From: Acidobacteriota bacterium
GTDB taxonomy: Bacteria > Acidobacteriota > Blastocatellia > UBA7656
DNA: 64,000 bases
Assembly (NCBI GenBank): GCA_040754075.1
Contig: JBFMDH010000027.1
Location: forward strand, 42,649-106,648
Direction of reading: 5' to 3'
Below are positions 1 through 10,100 of the stretch, piece after piece. Each line of letters starts with the position of its first letter. The stretch's first letter is position 1. The translations under genes and the position numbers were made by a program. The notes below the pieces were generated by a model, which made no database searches, had not been told where the DNA came from, and worked only from the letters and a program-made list of their open reading frames with translations.

Positions 1-759
1 AGCTGGTGGGCAGTTTTACTGATGGTGGCAACCTACATGTTGCGTATGTGGGGAGTGACTGCCGGTTATCATCGCTATTTTGCGCATCGCAGTTATAAAA
101 CCAGTCGCGCTTTTCAATTCGTTCTGGCGTGGATTGGTTGTTCGGCTTTGCAAAAGGGGCCGCTGTGGTGGGCGGCGCATCATCGTCGTCATCATAAATA
201 TTCCGACCAGGAAGGCGATATTCATTCGCCCATTCAGGAAGGTTTCTGGCAATCACACATCGGCTGGATTATCAGCGAAAAATACAAAGCCACGGATTTC
301 GATGCCATCAAAGATTTCGCCAAATACCCGGAACTGCGCTGGCTCGATAATTATCACTGGATTCCCGGCATCACGCTGGCGGTCATCTGTTTTCTGTTGC
401 TTGGCTGGCAAGGCTTGTTCTGGGGCTTTTTTGTGAGCACCATCGTTTTATATCACTGTACCTTTTCGATTAACTCGCTGGCGCATGTCTGGGGCACCCG
501 CCGATATAAAACTACCGATGCCAGTCGCAATAATTTCTTACTGGCATTGATTACCGGCGGTGAAGGCTGGCACAACAACCACCATCACTACATGGCTTCG
601 GTCAAACAAGGCTTTTTCTGGTGGGAAATTGATTTCAGCTACTACGTGTTGAAAGTTTTATCATGGGTTAAGGTCGTCAAGGATTTGCGGTTGCCGCCCG
701 CGCACTTGCTCATCAAACATATTAAACCGCAAGAAGCGGCATTTTCGGAACGCACCTAG
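1..759 (+). CDS. acyl-CoA/fatty-acid desaturase (5' end missing)
   Basis: Membrane di-iron fatty-acid desaturase of the delta-9 acyl-CoA type, which would introduce a double bond into an acyl chain at the inner membrane. The reading frame is open to the window edge, so the start lies outside; the first in-frame ATG at 22 is probably internal. The three histidine boxes that bind the two irons are present: HRYFAH near position 70, HRRHH near 181 and HNNHHH near 574. Two hydrophobic stretches lie between boxes 2 and 3 (LAVICFLLLGWQGLFWGFFV region), as expected for this fold. The C-terminus looks complete. An inverted-repeat element begins just after the stop. Confidence 0.9.
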   Translation, partial: SWWAVLLMVATYMLRMWGVTAGYHRYFAHRSYKTSRAFQFVLAWIGCSALQKGPLWWAAHHRRHHKYSDQEGDIHSPIQEGFWQSHIGWIISEKYKATDFDAIKDFAKYPELRWLDNYHWIPGITLAVICFLLLGWQGLFWGFFVSTIVLYHCTFSINSLAHVWGTRRYKTTDASRNNFLLALITGGEGWHNNHHHYMASVKQGFFWWEIDFSYYVLKVLSWVKVVKDLRLPPAHLLIKHIKPQEAAFSERT

Positions 760-760
760 G

Positions 761-910
761 GTTTAAAGTTGTTCCATTCAAATTGAAAAGAGCGTACGGA
801 ACAAACGGAAATAACGAAACCGACGGAAAAATTAATGACGTTGAGCTAATCAGCAAATTTATCTGTTTTCGTTTGTTCCGTACTCTTTCAAAGGCGTTGA
901 ACTTTAAGCC
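761..910. repeat. intergenic inverted-repeat element
   Basis: Fills the gap between two convergent genes. A 13-bp perfect inverted core, GTACGGAACAAAC at 794-806, faces GTTTGTTCCGTAC at 871-883. Flanking GTTTAAAGTT (761-770) pairs imperfectly with AACTTTAAGCC near 900-910. The left arm has a loose 7-10 nt periodicity around ACGGAA/ACGAAA. It resembles the other facing-array elements of this window. Confidence 0.6.
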
Positions 911-944
911 TTTGGATAAAAAGCGCAACTTTAAAACCGGTCTT

Positions 945-1931
945 TCAATTTGCGCTGGCGGCTTTGTTGCCAATCGCTTCACGCGCCAGCATCGCCGCGC
1001 CGGTAATGCCCGCATCGTCGCCAAGCTGGGCTTTTACCACTTTCACATTTTGCATGCTGAACTCGAAAGCATTGCGGCGAATCTCTTTTTCAATGCGGCG
1101 AATAAAATCTTCTCCTAATGCCTCGACCACGCCGCCGCCGAAAACAATCACTTCGGGACTCAAGACATTCACCAGAGAGCCGATACCCGCGCCAATGTAT
1201 TCGGCAGCGCGATTGACGATTTTTTTTACCACTTTGTCGCCTGCGTCATAGCACTCCTTAATGTCGCCGCTGGTGATGACCCCTTCTTTATTCATCTTTT
1301 TTGACATCAGCGATTTTTTGCCGTTCTTCATGGCGCGTTTAATATCGCGGGCAATCGACGGGCGACTGGCGAGCGCCTCCATACAACCGCGATTGCCGCA
1401 ACCGCATCGGGGACCGCCCATACGAATGACGATGTGTCCGATTTCGGCAGCGTTTTTGTTAAAGCCATTATACAGTTTGCCATCAATGATGAGTCCGCCG
1501 CCGATGCCTGTGCCGACAAACACCCCTAAAACGAATCTGGCTTGTTGCGCCGCGCCTTTGCGAAATTCACCATACGTTCCCGCGTCCACATCGTTGTTCA
1601 ACACCACAGGGCAATTGTTGAACTGTTCGGCGAGCCGCGGCGCTAAGGGGAAATCTCTGAAGGGCAAGTTAGCGGTTTCGATAATGTGACCGGTGTCGGG
1701 GTCAAGGGGGCCCGGCGAACCGATGCCAATCGCCGCGATTTGCGCGAATTCAATGCGGGCGTTGGTTATCGCTTGACGCGCCACCATCACGATGCGTTCC
1801 AGGACTTCGTCTTGTCCGCGCCAGGCTTCGGTTTTATCGCGATGGCGTCCGGCGATTTTGCCTTCGTCATCAAATACCGCTGCTTCAATTTTTGTTCCGC
1901 CTAAATCGATTCCCAAAACGTATGAACTCAT
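945..1931 (-). CDS. ROK family sugar kinase (glucokinase-like)
   Basis: Cytoplasmic ATP-dependent kinase of the ROK family, most likely phosphorylating glucose or a related hexose. The N-terminal phosphate-binding motif DLGGTKIEAAVF, the GTGIGGGLIIDG loop and the ROK zinc signature CGCGNRGCMEALAS are all visible. I start it at 1931 because the ATG follows GAGGAAAT at good spacing and opens with MSSYVLGIDLGG; an upstream in-frame start adds 16 poor residues. Length 328 aa is typical. No operator DNA-binding domain is present, so it is an enzyme rather than a ROK repressor. Substrate cannot be fixed from sequence. Confidence 0.9.
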   Translation of the reverse strand: MSSYVLGIDLGGTKIEAAVFDDEGKIAGRHRDKTEAWRGQDEVLERIVMVARQAITNARIEFAQIAAIGIGSPGPLDPDTGHIIETANLPFRDFPLAPRLAEQFNNCPVVLNNDVDAGTYGEFRKGAAQQARFVLGVFVGTGIGGGLIIDGKLYNGFNKNAAEIGHIVIRMGGPRCGCGNRGCMEALASRPSIARDIKRAMKNGKKSLMSKKMNKEGVITSGDIKECYDAGDKVVKKIVNRAAEYIGAGIGSLVNVLSPEVIVFGGGVVEALGEDFIRRIEKEIRRNAFEFSMQNVKVVKAQLGDDAGITGAAMLAREAIGNKAASAN

Positions 1932-2255
1932 TATTTCCTCTTTGTAGATTTGTCGTCGCGCGTAACTATAAAAAGGCAAACGTAAAAAGGCAAATCAGCG
2001 CCGTTGGTGCCACTGACCGAGCGCGCTAAGAGAGGCTTGCTTTGCAGTGCGGTGACTCGCCGCCACGTTTACGTAAGTGCCTGAGCGCATCCGAGCACGC
2101 AATTGGTTTGCTGCAAAATAAAAGCGGTAACCAGTTATCGCACGCCAAATAGAAGCGGCTTACCTTAACCCCTTAACACTTCATCAAGAAGTTATTTGCG
2201 TCAGGCGTGAAAGCTGATTCGCCCTTCTCATTGTGCGTCTATTGACAACTATTTA
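1932..2255. other. intergenic gap, no gene seen
   Basis: 324 bp between two minus-strand genes. I see no ORF with coding character, no tRNA-like fold and no clear terminator; it presumably carries the promoter of the ROK kinase gene. Confidence 0.5.
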
Positions 2256-3215
2256 TTAAGCCTGACTCAACGCCTGCTGCAAATGTTCGACGGTCGAGTT
2301 GCCGCCCGAACAAACCACGCCGACTTTTTTGCCTGCTAAGCGGTCGCGCAATTTGTAGGCAGCGGCAAGCGACGAAGCGCCCGCGCCTTCGGCAAGCGAA
2401 TGGGCGCGTTCAATCATCCAGTACATCGCCTGTAAAATTTCCGCATCGCTCACCAACACGAAATCATCAAGCATCTGCCACAAAATCTGTTGCGGGAAAT
2501 TGAACCCCATGGCGGTCGCCAGCCCTTCGGCAAATGTCTGGTTCGGGCGTTCGACAATCTGTTTGGCTCGCCACGATTCATACGCCGCAGGCGCGGCATC
2601 CGATTGCACAGCGATGACGCGAATGTTTGCACTGACGGCTTTTGCGGCAATGCAACAACCGGCAGCGCCGCTTCCGCCGCCGACCGGGACGATAATCACA
2701 TCGAGCGTGGGCTTGGCTTCGAGCATCTCCAGGGCTTCGGTTGCCACCCCCGCAATCAACAGCGGTTCATCGCCCGAATGCACGTAACGATAGCCATGTT
2801 TTTCGGCTAAGGCTTCGCAATGCTTGCGCGCATCGTCAAATTTTTCGCCGTGAAAAATGACTTCCGCGCCGCGCCCGCGCATCGATGCGACCTTGCCGGG
2901 ATTGGCATTTTCGGGAACCACGATGCGCGCCGCGACATTAAACAACTGCGCCGCATAGGCGACCGATTGTCCGTGATTGCCTGTGGATGCAGCAATCACC
3001 CCGCGGGCTTTTTCTTCGGCGCTTAACTGCGAAATCAGATTGATGCCGCCGCGCACTTTGAAAGCGCAAACCGGCTGGCAGTTTTCGTGTTTGATGAATA
3101 CCTCGGTGCCAATCAATTCATTGATTGCCGGATAAGAATTCATCGGCGTCGGTTGCAGATAAGGTTTGATTCTTTGTTTTGCTAATAACACATCTTGAAG
3201 AGTTGGTATTTTCAT
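2256..3215 (-). CDS. threonine/serine dehydratase-like PLP enzyme
   Basis: Fold-type II PLP enzyme related to threonine dehydratase, which deaminates threonine or serine to the 2-oxoacid. The PLP lysine lies in CAFKVRGG (about residue 53), the substrate loop is ASTGNHGQSVAYAA, and the phosphate-binding glycine loop is VPVGGGSGAAGC. There is no C-terminal ACT-type regulatory domain, so it is the short catabolic or racemase-like form (319 aa). Serine racemase or a hydroxyectoine-type dehydratase are alternatives. The region directly before the ATG is a heptamer array, so there is no Shine-Dalgarno sequence. Confidence 0.85.
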   Translation of the reverse strand: MKIPTLQDVLLAKQRIKPYLQPTPMNSYPAINELIGTEVFIKHENCQPVCAFKVRGGINLISQLSAEEKARGVIAASTGNHGQSVAYAAQLFNVAARIVVPENANPGKVASMRGRGAEVIFHGEKFDDARKHCEALAEKHGYRYVHSGDEPLLIAGVATEALEMLEAKPTLDVIIVPVGGGSGAAGCCIAAKAVSANIRVIAVQSDAAPAAYESWRAKQIVERPNQTFAEGLATAMGFNFPQQILWQMLDDFVLVSDAEILQAMYWMIERAHSLAEGAGASSLAAAYKLRDRLAGKKVGVVCSGGNSTVEHLQQALSQA

Positions 3216-3318
3216 AGTTCGTAGTCCGTAGTCCGTAGTCCGTAGTCATTAGCCCGTAGTTGATTCACGCCATCGTTGCGTCGCATCAATAGGCAAAATG
3301 TTACGGACTACGGACTAA
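3214..3318. repeat. facing heptamer arrays (GTAGTCC type)
   Basis: Seven successive 7-nt units run from 3214 to 3262: ATAGTTC, three copies of GTAGTCC, GTAGTCA, TTAGCCC and GTAGTTG. The reverse-complement unit (ACGGACT, about 2.5 copies) follows at 3301-3318. The first unit overlaps the start codon of the dehydratase gene. Confidence 0.85.
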
Positions 3319-3403
3319 AAAATAATCCGCTGACAACGTTGAAACATCATCAGCGGATTATTCAAACATACGGCTTGCGCTTTAACAAACGCCATGCCGA
3401 TAT

Positions 3404-6400
3404 TTATTGGACGGTCACATCATCAACACGGAATGAGGTGATGAGTGAACCGTCGGTTGTGGCGCGGAATTGAATGCGCACGGTTTGCCCTGCCCACGAT
3501 GCCAGACTGTAGGGACCTCGCAAGACATAGACACCTGCTGTGCCCTTATTCAAATTGCTGAAGGTCGCAAGCGTGCCAAGCAAAGTTCCCGATGTACTTC
3601 GCACTTCGATAAACAAGCGGTCGAATTGCGTCGTCGTGGTGGTTTCGCTCGACGTGACATTCAACCAGAAGCTCAGGTTCTTCGAGCAACCGGCAGGAAT
3701 GGTGATTGCTTGATACTCGGTGTGCGTGGCGCGGTTGACGCCGCCGAGAATGCTGTAGGCGATACCGCTATGTGGATATGCGCCGGTACTGCGCACTGCG
3801 CCGCTTAACACCCAGGGCGTGGTGCCGCTTTCAAATCCGCCGTTGACGATTAACTCACCCGTACAACCGCCGCCCGATGGATTCACCGTTAGTGTAACCG
3901 GAACCGACAAAGGCGTATTGGTCGCGCCGGTCGCGCTTATGGTGATTGCGCCGTTGTAGGTGCCCGCCGCAAGCCCCGTGATGTTGACCGAAACGGTTGC
4001 GGTTGACGGAGCGGTGCCCGAGGTTGGGCTGACGCTCAACCACGTCTGGTTGCTTGAGGCTGTCCAGTTCAAGGTGCCGCCGCCGGTGTTGGTGATGCTC
4101 AAGGATTGGTTTGCGGGATTTGCGCCGCCAGCGGTTGCCGTAAAGCTCAGACTTGACGGGCTGACGCCAATCGTCGGTGAAGGCGAACCGCCGGTTGTGG
4201 CGTTGTAAATCACCAAAGCGAAATCCTGGTCGGTGGTGTCGGCATTGCCCGGAACGCCATCACCTGCGATGTTGGTGGCGCGCACGGTGACGGTGAAATT
4301 ACCCGATGTGCCTGCCGGTAAAAATACCGACTCGACATTGTTTTTGCCATCAGCCGTGCCGCCGCTTACAGAGTTTGCGCCGGAAAAGACGTTGCCTTTG
4401 TAGGTCGTCGCGCCGACCGTTACTTCGAGGTCGAGATTGTTGACCCACGGCGCGCCTGTGGTCGGTCCCGCTGCATCTGTCCACGCGAGGGTAATGCGAA
4501 GCGGTTGCGAAGTTGAAACTACAGAGCCTGTGATTTGATAAGTATTGCCGGTTGCGCCAAGCACCTGCGTCTGGTCAACCAGTATGCGTTGCGAACTGTC
4601 AAAAGAACGCCCTAAATCCATGCGTCCCATCCCTTGACTGTTTGACGGCAAGTTGCCGCCCGCGCCTGTGCCGGTCATATATGCCGCCGAGTTCATCAAC
4701 GCGGCTTTGACCATCGCCGGGCTTGGAGCCGCGAGTCCTTTGTTGAGGAAGTCCTGATAGACGAGGGTTGCGCCGCCTGCAACTGCGGGGCAGGAATGCG
4801 AGGTGCCGCTTGACCATCCGTAAAGCGTTTGTCCTGTGGGCCAATACTGGTTGCAGACGCTGCTGCCGTTATAGTTGGATTGCGGAACGCCCGCTTCGAT
4901 GTGAGTGCCGGGCGCGACGATGTCGGGTTTGACGCGACCGTCGCCGCCGGTTGAATTGACTGGCCCGCGTGAAGAGAAACTGATGATGTCGTTGGCGGAA
5001 TCTGCGCCGGTGTTGCCAATGCCGCAACCATCAGTTCCGGTTTGCCGGACATTTTCGCTTGCGCCTACGGTGATGACGTTTTTCGCGGTAGCAGGGGAAC
5101 TGACGGTGTTGGCGCCTGACCCGTCGTTACCGGCTGCAAAAACCACTGTGAGTTGCTGGTTTCCGGTGGTTCCGCTTTGCGCGTCGCGAACGATGCGGTC
5201 GTACTCTTGCGAGTTGGCATCGTAATCGGCGACCGGTCCGCCGGTTTGGGTTTGAAATCCCCAGGAGTTGCTCGATATGCGCGCGCTCTGTCCATAAGCG
5301 GTGTTTTCCCAGGTTGTCGGGCTTGAGGTGCCGCCTCCGAAAATTGCCGTCGAACCGACTCTCGCAAACGGCGCGATGCCTAAGCCGTAGTCGTAGCCAT
5401 TGGCATCTTCGACGGCTGAACCGGTGCCGCTATTGATGCCGCCAATAATGTGGGCATTCAAAAATCCATGTCCGCCCTGTGCGCCGGTTTGACTGGTGGG
5501 GTTATTGGTGAAAGCGACTCGCGAGGTGGCAAGGTCAGGATGCCCTGTGAGCGAGGTTGCATCATCAACCACGTTGACGGCAAAAGTGGTGAATTGCGAA
5601 CTGGTGAAACCTTTGCCCGCAAGCCAGCTTAAATAACCGGGCGCGCTTGGCAGGTTGCCCGTGAGGTTTCCGGCAACGATTTGCCCCTGGGCTTCGTCGA
5701 GTCTGCGAATCTGCCCGCGCTCTTCGATGCCGAATACGTTATCGAGTCTGGCAATGGCTTCAATCTGGTCAGCGGTGATGGTCAATGCGACATTGTGATA
5801 ATTCATCACCTGACGCGAACCGACAAATTCTCTGGCAAGATTGGCAAGAGTTTTGACGGTGCTTTCGGCGTCTGTGCCATCAATCACTTGAACGGTGACT
5901 GGAACCTCTTTGTCGGAGGCGCTCATTGCCGCGCGCAGTGATGGCGAGACGCGATAAGCCGGTTCATAATCGCCGACAAATTGCACATAACCGTTCTGCG
6001 ATTTGTAAAACGGTAAGCTGGCGGCGGCATTGAAATCGGCACGCACCACATAAGCGTTGTTGCTCATGTAGCTGACGATTTCCGCGCCGGTTCCTTTAAG
6101 CGTTTCAAGCCAGGCGTCCTGTACGGGACCGGCAAATTGAATCAGGTAAAGACCGCTATCGGCATTGATGCCGCGTGCCATAGCCTCTGCCATTTTGGTT
6201 TGTCGCAAGTTGGCAGGCAATTGTTTGTAGGTGGTTTCAGGGTTTGTGGTATCAAGTACAAAACCATTTAAAGCAATTAAGTTTTGTTCATCGCTGGTGG
6301 TTGTCAGTTGTTGCAATGCATCGCGTCCGCCAACTGCCTGTTCATTGACGACGACGAGTTTGAAACTGCCGTAATTAATCTCGTCGGTGATCGCATTTCT

Positions 6401-6601
6401 TGCGAGTAATTCGTTGTAAATTTGGGTTTCCTCTGCGCCGATGATGACTTTATGAAACGCGCCTGTGTTCATATAGCCTTGCGCCATGACATCTGCGACC
6501 GAGGATAAATTTTGGCTGGGTTCTTGTTGCATCAATGCTGTGGTGCCGCTTAAAAAAAGCGCCCCGACAACGATGATGACAAACAGCGTTGTACGCTTCA
6601 T
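3404..6601 (-). CDS. secreted S8 subtilisin-like serine peptidase
   Basis: Exported subtilase of 1065 aa. A signal peptide (KRTTLFVIIVVGALFLSG) is followed by an N-terminal prodomain-like region to about residue 310. The catalytic domain has Asp near 346-347 (VNVVDDATS), His378 (GGHGFLNAH), oxyanion Asn492 (FAAGNDG) and Ser601 (SSGTSHSCP). A proprotein-like jelly roll follows (about 665-785), then a BACON-type domain (about 790-890, SPSSLSFTATAGG) and a C-terminal carbohydrate-binding-like beta sandwich (NGGFESGTTPW). No membrane anchor or sorting tail is visible. The start is well supported by TAGGAGGAATTCG before the ATG. Likely role is extracellular protein degradation; the substrate is unknown. 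Confidence 0.92.
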   Translation of the reverse strand: MKRTTLFVIIVVGALFLSGTTALMQQEPSQNLSSVADVMAQGYMNTGAFHKVIIGAEETQIYNELLARNAITDEINYGSFKLVVVNEQAVGGRDALQQLTTTSDEQNLIALNGFVLDTTNPETTYKQLPANLRQTKMAEAMARGINADSGLYLIQFAGPVQDAWLETLKGTGAEIVSYMSNNAYVVRADFNAAASLPFYKSQNGYVQFVGDYEPAYRVSPSLRAAMSASDKEVPVTVQVIDGTDAESTVKTLANLAREFVGSRQVMNYHNVALTITADQIEAIARLDNVFGIEERGQIRRLDEAQGQIVAGNLTGNLPSAPGYLSWLAGKGFTSSQFTTFAVNVVDDATSLTGHPDLATSRVAFTNNPTSQTGAQGGHGFLNAHIIGGINSGTGSAVEDANGYDYGLGIAPFARVGSTAIFGGGTSSPTTWENTAYGQSARISSNSWGFQTQTGGPVADYDANSQEYDRIVRDAQSGTTGNQQLTVVFAAGNDGSGANTVSSPATAKNVITVGASENVRQTGTDGCGIGNTGADSANDIISFSSRGPVNSTGGDGRVKPDIVAPGTHIEAGVPQSNYNGSSVCNQYWPTGQTLYGWSSGTSHSCPAVAGGATLVYQDFLNKGLAAPSPAMVKAALMNSAAYMTGTGAGGNLPSNSQGMGRMDLGRSFDSSQRILVDQTQVLGATGNTYQITGSVVSTSQPLRITLAWTDAAGPTTGAPWVNNLDLEVTVGATTYKGNVFSGANSVSGGTADGKNNVESVFLPAGTSGNFTVTVRATNIAGDGVPGNADTTDQDFALVIYNATTGGSPSPTIGVSPSSLSFTATAGGANPANQSLSITNTGGGTLNWTASSNQTWLSVSPTSGTAPSTATVSVNITGLAAGTYNGAITISATGATNTPLSVPVTLTVNPSGGGCTGELIVNGGFESGTTPWVLSGAVRSTGAYPHSGIAYSILGGVNRATHTEYQAITIPAGCSKNLSFWLNVTSSETTTTTQFDRLFIEVRSTSGTLLGTLATFSNLNKGTAGVYVLRGPYSLASWAGQTVRIQFRATTDGSLITSFRVDDVTVQ

Positions 6602-6818
6602 CGAATTCCTCCTAAATCGATATTGAGTTTTTCAGAAAAACTATTTTGTGTGTTCAGGGATTTGAACGCTCTGTTGATGGAACAGAGTTGCAATTACGCT
6701 TGCCGTATGAGAGTGAGGCTACGCGAGCATAACAGCAAGCGCGCATTTTACCTCAACCTATCAGGGTTTGCACAAGGAATTCTGATTAACGTCAGAAAAT
6801 TTTATCAATAACTTTTAG

Positions 6819-6848
6819 TTGACCAGCGCGAAGCTCTGTGAATAAAAT
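6819..6848 (+). promoter_or_regulatory. possible sigma70 promoter
   Basis: TTGACC (6819-6824), an 18-bp spacer and TAAAAT (6843-6848), about 65 bp before the small ORF at 6914. The rest of the 312-bp gap (6602-6913) holds a hairpin AGTTTTT/AAAAACT near 6625-6641 in the leader of the subtilase gene and nothing else I recognise. Confidence 0.35.
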
Positions 6849-6913
6849 CTCGGCTTTGTCAGTTCCAACTGACCGAGGTCGAAATCATTATCAAGGAGAT
6901 TGAAAAATCAGCT

Positions 6914-7072
6914 ATGAGAATGCGGAATAAAGAGATCAATCAAAGACGACATCGCAAAGAGAAACGGCGTAAATTGCGCGCCAAACTCGGAGCCGCAAGC
7001 GATGAGGCGACACGCCACGCCATTCAAGAAAAGATTCGCAAAACCTATCCGAAAAATACGCCCGCTGAATAG
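6914..7072 (+). CDS. small highly basic protein, 52 aa
   Basis: A short ORF with an AAGGAG ribosome-binding site at 6893-6898 (spacing is long, about 15 nt), a promoter-like sequence upstream and a strong hairpin terminator after the stop. The protein begins MRMRNKEINQRRHRKEKRR and is rich in Arg and Lys, predicted as one long helix with a short acidic stretch. From memory it resembles small basic proteins of unknown function seen in Planctomycetes and Acidobacteria (DUF6800-like), but I cannot confirm this. A nucleic-acid or ribosome role is plausible from charge alone. Confidence 0.55.
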   Translation: MRMRNKEINQRRHRKEKRRKLRAKLGAASDEATRHAIQEKIRKTYPKNTPAE

Positions 7073-7120
7073 TAATTCGGACGACGTCAATCCTGAAAAT
7101 ATAAACACCTTGAGCAAAGA

Positions 7121-7152
7121 AAAAGGGTAAGCCCATTAGGACTTACCCTTTT
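7121..7152. terminator. bidirectional hairpin terminator
   Basis: Perfect 11-bp stem AAAAGGGTAAG (7121-7131) with CTTACCCTTTT (7142-7152) and a 10-nt loop, placed between the convergent small ORF and nrdJ. A/T tracts on both sides let it act on both strands. Confidence 0.85.
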
Positions 7153-7175
7153 CTTTTCAGGGGGCGGACAAAACC

Positions 7176-10100
7176 TTAACACTCGGAATAGCCGCAGGCA
7201 TAGCAGGTGTGGCAGCCTTCGCTGCGCACGAAGGTCGAATCGCCGCAACTCGGACACAAATCGCCGTTTGCGCCCGCCATTGCCTGCTCAATTTTTTCTG
7301 TCGGGTCATCTAAAAGCGATTCCACGCCCATCACCGAACCTTGCCCGGCTTCTTCCGTGCCGGTGGCAACGCCCAGATAATTTTCCGCCAGCGCCTGACC
7401 CACGGCGTCCGGCAGCGACAGCACCCGACGTTTGCCAAAGCCATAAGAGCGCGCGCCGCCAATGCCGGTGATCTGTTTGACGATTTCGCGAACCCGTTCA
7501 TCGGGCGACACCGGCGATTCGATGCGCAGGACGAGCGACATCAGTCTCCCCAGAGCTTCCGCCATCGCTTTGATATCGGAACCCGCTTTGCCGATTTCCA
7601 GAAAGACCTCAAACGGCTGACTTTCGTCATCGTCGTTCATGGTGATATGCGCCGTGCCCGAAGGCGTCGCTTTGCTCACCGTGCAACCGCGACGTTTGTA
7701 AGGACGCGGGCGAATCTTGGGCTTGGCAGCGTGATCGATTTGCGTAACCATTTTGATTTCGGGTTGCGTTTCAACGGTTGCAGGGGTTGCGGGCGACTCT
7801 GCGACTTCAGCGGATTTTGCTTTCTCTTCTTCTTTCTTGAGATTTAAAACCTGCACGTCGCGTGAACCATCGCGATAAATCGTGCCGCCTTTGCAGCCGA
7901 GTTTATAGAGCAATTCGTAAATTTCGCGAGTCTGGTCAACCGTGTAGTTGTTTGGCAGGTTGCAGGTCTTCGAGATAGACGAATCCACCCAGCGTTGAAT
8001 GGCTGCCTGCACTTTGACATGCTCTTCGGGCGCCAGGTCCATCGCGGTGACGAAATAATCCGGCAACGCTTCATTCGGGTGCGCCGTCTGCCATTCTTCT
8101 AAAACTTTGACGCGCTCTTCATGACTGCCGAGTCGCGATTTGCGGAAATAGCTCCAGAAATAGAAAGGTTCGATCCCCGTCGAAGTCCCGACCATGGTGC
8201 CGATGGTATTGTGTGCGACGATGCCATTAGCGACATAGGTGTTGGTATCCGGCACGCTCAAATCAAAGGTGAACGATTCGCTCAATTGAATGTTTGCCGC
8301 AACATCGAAGAATAAACTGCCAGCAAGCAAATACGCCGAAGGCAAGTTGCCAAGCGCGGGATTGGCGCTTGCCAGACTGCGCCATTTTTCCTGCGTCATG
8401 CCGCTCTTAATGGCGCTGGCAATCTCCTGACGAATGGTTGTCGGCAAGCCTGCGGATTCGTCATAAAGTTTTTTGAGCAAGGCGGCAGGAATCGAATCTG
8501 CGCGGCTGCCTCTATCTTCACAAGCATCCAAAAGCGCCTGTTTACGTTGACTGACGAACCCAACGCTATCACGGAAGCGCAGAACTTCGCTGCTGTTGAG
8601 CACGCGAACTTCGTGACGCAGGCTTGCGCCGTAACGACCTGCTTCCGGCTCAAGGCTTCTGCGTGTCGAGACAATGCCAAGTCCGAGCAAGGCAATTTGC
8701 ACCTCGCGCGCCAGACGTTCCGAAGCGCTTACGAAAGAGATGACGCCATTTGAGATGCTGCCATCGCTTTCAAACAACCCGCGCAGAAATGCCGAGACTG
8801 TTGCTGCGCCGCCCGCAAGCACGGCTTCGGGAATGTGCGCGTCCAAAGCATTGGCTTTCGCCAAGCCATTGGCGCGCAGCCATCTGGGAATAAAATAGGA
8901 CGCCGCCCACACCAACAGGCAATTGCGTTCGGTGTCTTCAACCTTGGCGTCGAGATTGAAAGTTCTGCCAATGAGTTCCTGCAATCTGCCGACCACATCG
9001 GTGTCACGCGCATCAACGGCGATGCCCAATCCGCGCCGCTCTTTTAAATAGCCGTCGCCGATGTAAAAGCCTAGCAGTTCGGCAAGCTCTGCGGTCAGCA
9101 TTTCAGGCAAACGCAACGTTGAACGACGCTTCCTGGTTGAAACCGCTGCAAGCGTTGGCACCTCAGCGCGCCCTAACCCGCCGCGCGCCATTACCAGAAC
9201 ATCGCCCGGTTGCACTTCGCCCATCTGTTTCCATTCGTAGTTGCCCTCGCAGTCAATTACCCGAACCCGATGTTGCAAAGTTGCCGCAAGGTTGAACCCT
9301 CTTGCCGTCGCGATTTCAACAACCTCCTGATAGCCGTTCACATAAAACTTATTGACCGCTTTCGCGCCGGTATCGGAATGCGTGGTCAAGGCAATATCTT
9401 GCCATTGTTCGCCGTCCGCGTCGCCAAGCGTAGCGATGGGGCGCAATCCGCCATCTGCAAAAACCAGCGTGTCAGGAGTCACGCAACCATTGGGCGCTTG
9501 CGTCAGCAGCGTCACATTGCGCATACCTTTTTCGCGCACCATCTGGCGAATGTCTTCGGGCATGCGCTGCATATAACCGGACTGCAAAAACTTCTCGGCA
9601 TCAAACATCGGGAACGCGCCTTTTTCGGCGGCAATGTCAGCCGATGCTTTATAAGAATTGCTGGCGATGAAACGATAGAGCCGTTCGATGAATTCCGTCG
9701 ATTCGTCCGAACCATAACGAATGCCCAGGCGAATGAGCATCTCGGCAAGCCCCATCGTATTTAAGCCGACGCGACGTTCGGCATTTTGTTGTTTGTAATT
9801 TTCATCAAAGAAATAGGGCGTCGCGTCAATGACGTTATCAAGGAAGCGCACCGCGTAACGCACCGCTTTACCGAGGTCGTCCCATTGCACTTCGCCATCC
9901 TGAACGAATTTCGATAAATTAATCGCGCCGAGATTGCAGACCCCGAACCCTGGCAAAGGTTGCTCGCCGCACGGGTTGGTGCATCCCAGATAACCTGAAT
10001 CGTAATACCACGAATTTGAATCTTTGTTGGCGCGTTCGATGAAAAAGACGCCGGGTTCTGCCGATGCCCAGGCGGATTGAATAATGGTGTCCCAAATTTC

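Noticed and set aside
6602..6913. tRNA gene in the gap before the small ORF
   Set aside because: A TTCAGGGATTTGAAC-like stretch suggests a T-arm, but no cloverleaf or CCA end can be formed.
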